Positions 59,259 to 64,000 of a stretch of 64,000 nucleotides of DNA are shown one piece after another. Made by a program: the position numbers and the translations under genes. Under the pieces are notes generated by a model, which was not told where the DNA came from, searched no databases, and saw only the letters and a program-made list of their open reading frames with translations. Origin of the DNA: DATFYM01 sp035315065 (lineage in GTDB: Bacteria; Acidobacteriota; Terriglobia; UBA7540); NCBI GenBank assembly GCA_035315065.1, contig DATFYM010000111.1:3626-67625 (forward strand), given 5' to 3'. The stretch's first letter is position 1. Every line of letters begins with the position of its first letter.

Positions 59259-59881
59259 AGCTTCCGCGTCACGAACTCGGCGAGCTCCGGGCTCGAGTAG
59301 TCGCGAGCGTTGACCGGGAACATGGGCTTGCGGTGTGCCCCCGAAAGAGTGACATCGGGCCACGTCTTCTCGTGCAGGGGGGACTCGACCGCCACGAGCG
59401 CGTCCGCTCGCTCGAAGAACCGCCGCGCCGATTCCTTGAAGTCGCGCCGCGAGCTATCGATCACCATCAGGTAGAGGTCGGGCGCGAGGAACTCGACGAT
59501 GCTATTGCTCTCGATCATCACCCAGTCTTCGCCGCCCAACGCCCGCTGCAACACCGGGAACGCCTGCGCGAGCTGACCCTGGCGGACCCGCAGCCACAGT
59601 GAGCGGTGCGCCCCGGCAGCGAGAAACCGGCAGGTATCGCCGCGCCCGGCCGCATCCCGCTCTTCGGTCAACGCGAAGGGGTGCTCGTCGGGCTCGCAGC
59701 CGCAAGGCTTTCCGTCGCGCGAACAGATGCCGTGCCCGTACTGAGTCACCTTCACCGCCGTCCACCCCAGCGGCCCGGGCGGCCCGTGTGGCCCAGGCGG
59801 CCTAACGGCGCGGATCAGCCCGGCCATCACCGACGTCTTGCCGATATCGCGCGAGTGTCCTCCCACCACAACTACGTGCAT
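59240..59881 (-). CDS. MobB-like P-loop GTPase
   Basis: A 213-residue protein with P-loop GGHSRDIGKTSVMAGL. A cysteine-containing loop (CSRDGKPCGCEPDEH) follows. WVMIESNSIVEFLAPDLYLMV is the MobB-type switch region. MobB proteins assist molybdopterin guanine dinucleotide synthesis, but no molybdenum gene is nearby. The C-terminus (RKLVDGRR) reads into the right arm of locus 16. Confidence 0.6.
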   Translation of the reverse strand: MHVVVVGGHSRDIGKTSVMAGLIRAVRPPGPHGPPGPLGWTAVKVTQYGHGICSRDGKPCGCEPDEHPFALTEERDAAGRGDTCRFLAAGAHRSLWLRVRQGQLAQAFPVLQRALGGEDWVMIESNSIVEFLAPDLYLMVIDSSRRDFKESARRFFERADALVAVESPLHEKTWPDVTLSGAHRKPMFPVNARDYSSPELAEFVTRKLVDGRR

Positions 59882-59910
59882 AGCTCTTGTCCAAGGCTCA
59901 GTATGGCACA

Positions 59911-60007
59911 AGAAGAGAATCCACAGATTACACAGATTTTGCAGACTAAGAGAACACCCCTCTTTTTCTTAATCTGCAAAATCTGTGTAATCTGTGGATT
60001 CTCTTCT
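59911..60007 (+). repeat. Perfect 35-bp inverted repeat (locus 17)
   Basis: 59911-59945 and 59973-60007 are exact reverse complements over 35 bp (core word CACAGATTACACAGATTT) around a 27-base loop. It separates the divergent mobB-like and MBL-fold genes and must lie in or beside their promoters. Confidence 0.95.
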
Positions 60008-60038
60008 CGGCTACAATGAAGTGAGGCGCGAGGTAAAG

Positions 60039-60678
60039 ATGATTCATGAGATTCTCCCGGTCGGCATGCTTCAGTGCAACTGCTCGATTCTCGGCGACGA
60101 GTCGAGCGGCGAGGCGGTGGTGGTCGATCCCGGCGACGACATCGAGCGCGTGCAGGAAGTGCTGGCGCGCCACCACCTGCGGGTGAAGTACATCGTCGCC
60201 ACCCACGCGCACATCGATCACGTGGGCGGCATCGAGAACTTGCAGCGGGCCACCGGCGCCGCCGTGATGATGCACCAGCGCGACCTGCCCCTTTACCAGC
60301 ACCTGGCCATGCAGGCCGCGTGGCTGGGCGTGTGGCCGCCGGGCACGGTGGAGGTCGACCAGTTTCTCCAGACGGGCGACGTGTTGCGCTGGGGCAACCT
60401 GGCCCTGGAAGTGATGCACACACCGGGACACTCGCCCGGCAGCCTCTCTCTCCACCTGCCCGGCGATCACCAGCGGATCCTGAGCGGCGACACCCTGTTC
60501 CAGGGCAGCATCGGCCGCACGGATCTTTGGGGCGGCGACCTCAAACAGATCCTGCGCTCCATCCACGACGTCCTCCTGCGCTTCCCCGACCCGACGCCCG
60601 TCTTCCCCGGCCATGGAGAGCCTACAACGATAGGCCATGAGAGGGAGTTCAATCCCTTCCTGCGGGGTATGGAGGGGC

Positions 60679-60683
<5 letters not shown>
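60039..60683 (+). CDS. Glyoxalase II-like MBL-fold hydrolase
   Basis: A 214-residue protein with the full metal-binding set: THAHIDHVGG (HxHxDH), TPGHSPGS, LSGDTLFQGSIGR and FPGHGEPT. The compact form lacking the C-terminal glyoxalase domain is common; substrates may be thioesters. AGGTAAAG precedes ATG 60039. It starts 31 bp after repeat locus 17. Confidence 0.9.
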
Positions 60684-60924
<241 letters not shown>

Positions 60925-60932
60925 TTCCGCCT

Positions 60933-61439
60933 TCAACTGGGGACTCTGGAAAAGTCGGGCGGCGGCACCTTCTCCACCCGCGGGATCAGCGGACCGCTCA
61001 CGCCGATGGCGGCGGAGATCTTCTTGATAATCTCTTCCGGCGTCGGTTCCTTGCCTTTGAGCGCCGCCGCTCCCACCTGTTCCAGGTACTTGCACACTTA
61101 GGCTTGGGCGAGGTTCTTTTTGGCCAAGTCCCTCTTCAGGCGGCCGTTCTGGCGGGTGAGCCGGGTGGCGGTGCGCCCGGCGTCGTTCTCCAGGGTTTGA
61201 TGCAAGTCTAACCCCTGCTGGAAATGCAGCACTTCGGCCTCGCGCAGCGGCTGGCCGGCCACCTGGCTGAGCAACAGCGCTTCCACGATGGCGGCGGCGT
61301 CGCCCGTCGGGTCGGCTTGGTATTCCGCCAGCAGTTCCTTCACCTTGGGACGCGCGGCGGCCACCGCTGTGGCGCAATCGGGATCGGGCGGGGCCGTGGT
61401 CCTCGCTTTCGCGCCGGGGCGGGTTTGGTGTTTCGACAT
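60933..61439 (-). pseudogene. Small gene interrupted by an in-frame stop
   Basis: AAGGAGG is six bases before the ATG at 61439. The first 113 residues (KVKELLAEYQADPTGDAAAI, LLLSQVAGQPLREAEVLHFQ) form a helical soluble protein ending at TAA (61098-61100). The same frame goes on at once with CKYLEQVGAAALKGKEPTPE and VEKVPPPDFSRVPS to 60933. Either a nonsense mutation split one gene or two coupled ORFs exist. It lies downstream of the STGPR-motif gene on the same strand. Family not recognised. Confidence 0.5.
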
Positions 61440-61453
61440 GTTTTTCCTCCTTG

Positions 61454-61603
61454 GCAGAAGACGGTAGGCGGTAGACGGTAGACGGTAGACTGCCATCTAC
61501 CGCTTTATCCCGTCTACCGTCTACCGACTACCGCCTACCGCTTTATGCTGTCTACCGACTTCCGTCTACTGCTTCATGCCGTCTACTCTCTACGGTCTAC
61601 CCT
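61454..61603 (+). repeat. Tandem-word inverted repeat (locus 19)
   Basis: GGTAGGCGGTAGACGGTAGAC words (61454-61494) pair with several copies of CCGTCTACCGTCTACCG-type words (61498-61603). Same word as locus 16; the right arm is about 2.5 times longer. Confidence 0.8.
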
Positions 61604-61702
61604 TCCGAAATGGGTTCGTATTGGGTTCGGTCCCGGGGCACCGTCCTTTGTTTTCAATAAGTCAGTGGCTTCGGACCGGAAAAAACCGTCGCGTTTTGGC
61701 GC

Positions 61703-62265
61703 CTGTAGCGCCGGCGTCCTCACCGCTGACTGGAATTCGTCCGTCTGCGGGCGCAGCCCGCCTTGAGTGCGGCAGCGATGCTGCCGCCTTTCCTGCGGAG
61801 CGCGTGGGGCGTTGCCAAGCCGGCAACCGAACTGCCGCATTTCGCCCGGCGCGTGCGGAGAGATGCCAAGGCGGTAGCTGCGCTACCGCACTCCAAGGCG
61901 CGGACCTGAGGTCCGCGCGGGTACGGCTGAAGCTGCGGTGGTGTCGCAACCTTCGATTGCCCGAACTGTAGCGGCGGTGTCCCCACCGCCGACCAGAATT
62001 CGCCCGTCTGCGGGCGCAGCCCGCCTTGGAATGCGGCAGCAGCGGGGCTGCCGCCTTTCCTGCGGAGTTCGGGCCGGGGCGCCAAGTCGGTAACCGAGCT
62101 GCCGCATTTCGCCCGGTGCGTGGGGAGAGATGCCAAGGCGGTAGCTGCGCTACCGCACTCCACGGCGCGGACCTGGGGTCCGTGCGGGTACCGCTGAAGT
62201 TGCGGCAGTATCGCAACCTTCGATTTGAACTGTAGCACCGATGTCCCCACCGCCAATTCCTGGGT
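61703..62265 (+). repeat. Palindrome-rich tandem repeat, period about 264 bp
   Basis: Two full copies start at 61703 and 61966, and a truncated third at 62230. Each full unit strings together short palindromes: GGCGGTG...CACCGCC (clearest in copy 2), GCGGCAGC...GCTGCCGC, GCGGTAGCTGCGCTACCGC and GGACCTGAGGTCC (or close variants). The copies differ by many substitutions and a one-base indel. The block is translated as the C-terminus of the overlapping minus-strand gene. Confidence 0.85.
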
Positions 62266-63627
62266 CAGGTCAGGAAGATGGCGGGATAAACCCGCCTCTA
62301 CGCGTAGCGGCGATGTGCTCGCGACTGACCCTTGGGTCAGGCTGACGTGGGTCAGGCTGAGGACAAGATGGAGGACGAGGGTGAGGATGAGTAGCGACGT
62401 TGTTCCCACCGCCGACCGGAAGGGGGCCTCGGGCGTCTGAACGGGCTCCGGATCTGCTTTGCCCTGAGCATCGTTCACTTCTACGTCTTCTCCATCCGCG
62501 CCGGACGCCTCATCCGGCCCCGCATCCTGGCCCGAATCTGCCTCAGGCCCGGCGGCGCTTGACCCTTCTTCCTCCCCAACCGTCTGCCGCGGGCCCGCAC
62601 CTGCCTTGGGCGGGGCGCCGCTCGACCCTGCGTCGTCGGCCTCCTCGTCCTGCTGCAGGATAAGCCGCCGCTTTCGGTCTTCCACCAGCATCTTCATCAA
62701 AAGGCGGGTTTTGGCGTCGATATCGCGATCGATCATCCAGAGCACGCGCGCCGCCGGCAATGAATCCAGGGTGGGAGCGATGGCCGCATCGCGGTTCATC
62801 TGGGTGACGATGATTTTGTCTTCGACGAAGAAGCTGTAGCACTTTTGGACCTCGTGCAGCTCCATGTTCAGGTACATCAGCAGCGCTTCGTTGGGCAAAT
62901 CGAGCCGGGGGTCGTAACCGGGTGGGTCACCCTTCTTAGGGGCATCCTCTTCCTTCCACACCGGATCTCCGGGTGGCGGCCAGGGACGGCGAGCCTCGAG
63001 CGCCGCCTGGCGCTCACGCTGAAGCCGGCCTAAGTCGAGAAACACGTTAAAAATGGTGGCACCGCGAGGACTGGCTTGCTTGCCGTAGATGGCGGTCAAA
63101 TAGGGCAAAGCGGAGGAGTAGTCGCGTTCCTCCGCCTGCTTGATCAGGGCGTTGAGCTTGTCGATGAGAGCTCCGAACTTGGCGGGGGAGTCCGCGATGT
63201 TGCGCAAGCCCTTCTCCAGCACCTCCGCCTGGGGAACGTCGGCGACGTCGTGGTTGATCTGGAGATGCATCATGTCGCGCTGGCGTTCGACGCCCTTGAC
63301 GCGGAGTCCCATCTTGGCCTCCTGGGAACGCACCACCTGGATGCGTTGCCATCGCAAGTCGAAGATGTCGTCCACCACCATTTGCTGGGCGGAGTTCTCC
63401 ACATTGTAGGAGTTGCTGAGGCCGGTGAGAATGCGGACCTTTTCGAGGGGGTCTTCGTGCAGGACGGCCATCACCTCGGGCTGCATTTGGGCGTAAAAGC
63501 CGTGCTTGAAGTTGTTTTGGGACGAGACCTTCTTGCCCTGCTCGTTGCGCGGTCCGGTAGAATGCTTCGCATTCGCCTGATTGGCCGCGACCCGCTTTTC
63601 GGACACCGCCTTATTCTTAAGTAGCAT
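61720..63627 (-). CDS. STGPR-motif protein of unknown function with repeat-derived tail
   Basis: A 635-residue frame; AAGGAG precedes the ATG at 63627. The N-terminus has the motif AANQANAKHSTGPRNEQGKK followed by NFKHGFYA, a conserved small domain seen in proteins of unknown role in soil bacteria. Residues 50-320 are mostly helical (DDIFDLRWQRIQVVRSQEAK, HEVQKCYSFFVEDKIIVTQM). Residues 320-410 are acidic, Gly/Ala-rich. The last 228 residues are encoded by palindromic repeats, so the natural end is probably lost. Palindromes also precede the gene. Confidence 0.65.
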   Translation of the reverse strand: MLLKNKAVSEKRVAANQANAKHSTGPRNEQGKKVSSQNNFKHGFYAQMQPEVMAVLHEDPLEKVRILTGLSNSYNVENSAQQMVVDDIFDLRWQRIQVVRSQEAKMGLRVKGVERQRDMMHLQINHDVADVPQAEVLEKGLRNIADSPAKFGALIDKLNALIKQAEERDYSSALPYLTAIYGKQASPRGATIFNVFLDLGRLQRERQAALEARRPWPPPGDPVWKEEDAPKKGDPPGYDPRLDLPNEALLMYLNMELHEVQKCYSFFVEDKIIVTQMNRDAAIAPTLDSLPAARVLWMIDRDIDAKTRLLMKMLVEDRKRRLILQQDEEADDAGSSGAPPKAGAGPRQTVGEEEGSSAAGPEADSGQDAGPDEASGADGEDVEVNDAQGKADPEPVQTPEAPFRSAVGTTSLLILTLVLHLVLSLTHVSLTQGSVASTSPLRVEAGLSRHLPDLTQELAVGTSVLQFKSKVAILPQLQRYPHGPQVRAVECGSAATALASLPTHRAKCGSSVTDLAPRPELRRKGGSPAAAAFQGGLRPQTGEFWSAVGTPPLQFGQSKVATPPQLQPYPRGPQVRALECGSAATALASLRTRRAKCGSSVAGLATPHALRRKGGSIAAALKAGCARRRTNSSQR

Positions 63628-63673
63628 TGTTTGGCTCCTTTGCCTTGCGATCGCAATTCGAAACTCGGGCTCG

Positions 63674-63775
63674 ATTTGGAGTGCGGCAGCTTGCTGCCGC
63701 TTTGTTTTCGCCGCAGCTTGCTGCGGCGGTTGCCTTCCGTCGTGGAAAGCGGCAGCAAGCTGCCGCACTCCAAAT
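63674..63775 (+). repeat. Perfect 30-bp inverted repeat of GCGGCAGC palindromes
   Basis: 63674-63703 and 63746-63775 are exact reverse complements over 30 bp. Each arm is itself nearly palindromic (GCGGCAGCTTGCTGCCGC). A third palindrome, GCCGCAGCTTGCTGCGGC, lies in the loop. It sits just upstream of the STGPR-motif gene, and the same core recurs in that gene's 3' repeat block. Confidence 0.95.
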
Positions 63776-63874
63776 AGATAAGGCACGTATTATCAGCGAC
63801 ATAGAAAAACGGCATCCCAATCCGGGCACACCTCCGCCTTAAACATTCCCAAACTCAATGTTAAACATAGCGTC

Positions 63875-64000
63875 TTAAGTAATGCCGCATAATCGATGCA
63901 GCACCGAGTTCGGTTTTTGCCAAGCGGCCATCTGCTGCGAGACCGCATCGAGCAAATCTTTAAGCTCGGGGAAGTACTGGTTATGGGTACAGAGCCGCCG
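63875..64000 (-). CDS. C-terminus of an IS630-like transposase, rest off window
   Basis: The last 41 residues, including HNQYFPELKDLLDAVSQQMA and NSVLHRLCGIT, match the end of IS630/Tc1-type DDE transposases. The frame is open to the right edge. No terminal repeat is identifiable in the 100 bp beyond its stop. Confidence 0.55.
   Translation of the reverse strand, partial: RRLCTHNQYFPELKDLLDAVSQQMAAWQKPNSVLHRLCGIT

Overview
The window is GC-rich bacterial chromosome, most likely from an Acidobacteriota soil or sediment lineage. The evidence is a protein with the acidobacterial VWFA-related architecture, a cytoplasmic winged-helix regulator fused to TPRs, an HAF-repeat PEP-CTERM protein, retropepsin-like proteins and many secreted beta-propeller proteins. 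The taxon is inferred from gene content only. I see no rRNA, tRNA or CRISPR array.

0-16 kb is a hydrogen-metabolism region, all on the + strand. A Hox-type NAD(P)-linked [NiFe] hydrogenase (GltD-like flavoprotein running off the left edge, HoxU, HoxY, HoxH) is followed by a second, sulfhydrogenase-type (group 3b-like) enzyme (HydB, a cNMP-binding protein, HydG, HydD, HydA). Then come a maturation protease, a HybA/HybB membrane electron-transfer pair without its own hydrogenase subunits, a sensor kinase with two c-type haem-binding motifs in its periplasmic domain, and an NtrC-type sigma-54 activator. An archaemetzincin closes the run. The simplest reading is H2/NAD(P)H exchange in the cytoplasm under redox-sensitive sigma-54 control.

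16-37 kb is mixed housekeeping and accessory DNA: a GH16 glucanase lipoprotein, acidobacterial secreted proteins, thiC, small antitoxin-like and retropepsin-like genes, a metallo-beta-lactamase-fold protein, an orphan nuoB, a Rieske ferredoxin, mutM, a Gld-like ABC operon, ppk and btuFC. 37-41 kb is an accessory island (VapBC-like and DUF4258/DUF2283 pairs and an esterase-propeller fusion) that separates btuFC from btuD. 42-46 kb holds two paralogous FAD oxidoreductases with an S23-type four-helix-bundle gene between them. 46-52 kb is mostly on the minus strand (DoxX, a truncated homocysteine methyltransferase, a propeller-phosphoesterase, a winged-helix TPR regulator). 52-64 kb carries decayed toxin-antitoxin loci, an alcohol dehydrogenase, a second orphan nuoB, ygfZ, a MobB-like GTPase, a glyoxalase II-like enzyme, a palindrome-bracketed gene of unknown function, and the end of an IS630-like transposase.

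Two features stand out beyond the genes. First, at least 19 intergenic inverted repeats are built of short tandem words (for example GATTGACGATTG, CACAGAGACA, GGGAACAGGG, GTAGACGGTAG). Words and loop motifs recur at distant loci, one site is triply nested, and one copy carries the S23-type gene in its loop. Second, a gene with an N-terminal STGPR-type motif is bracketed by GCGGCAGC palindromes, and its own 3' end consists of the same palindromes in a tandem repeat of about 264 bp. Four small accessory genes also share +1 frameshifts, while most large genes are intact.
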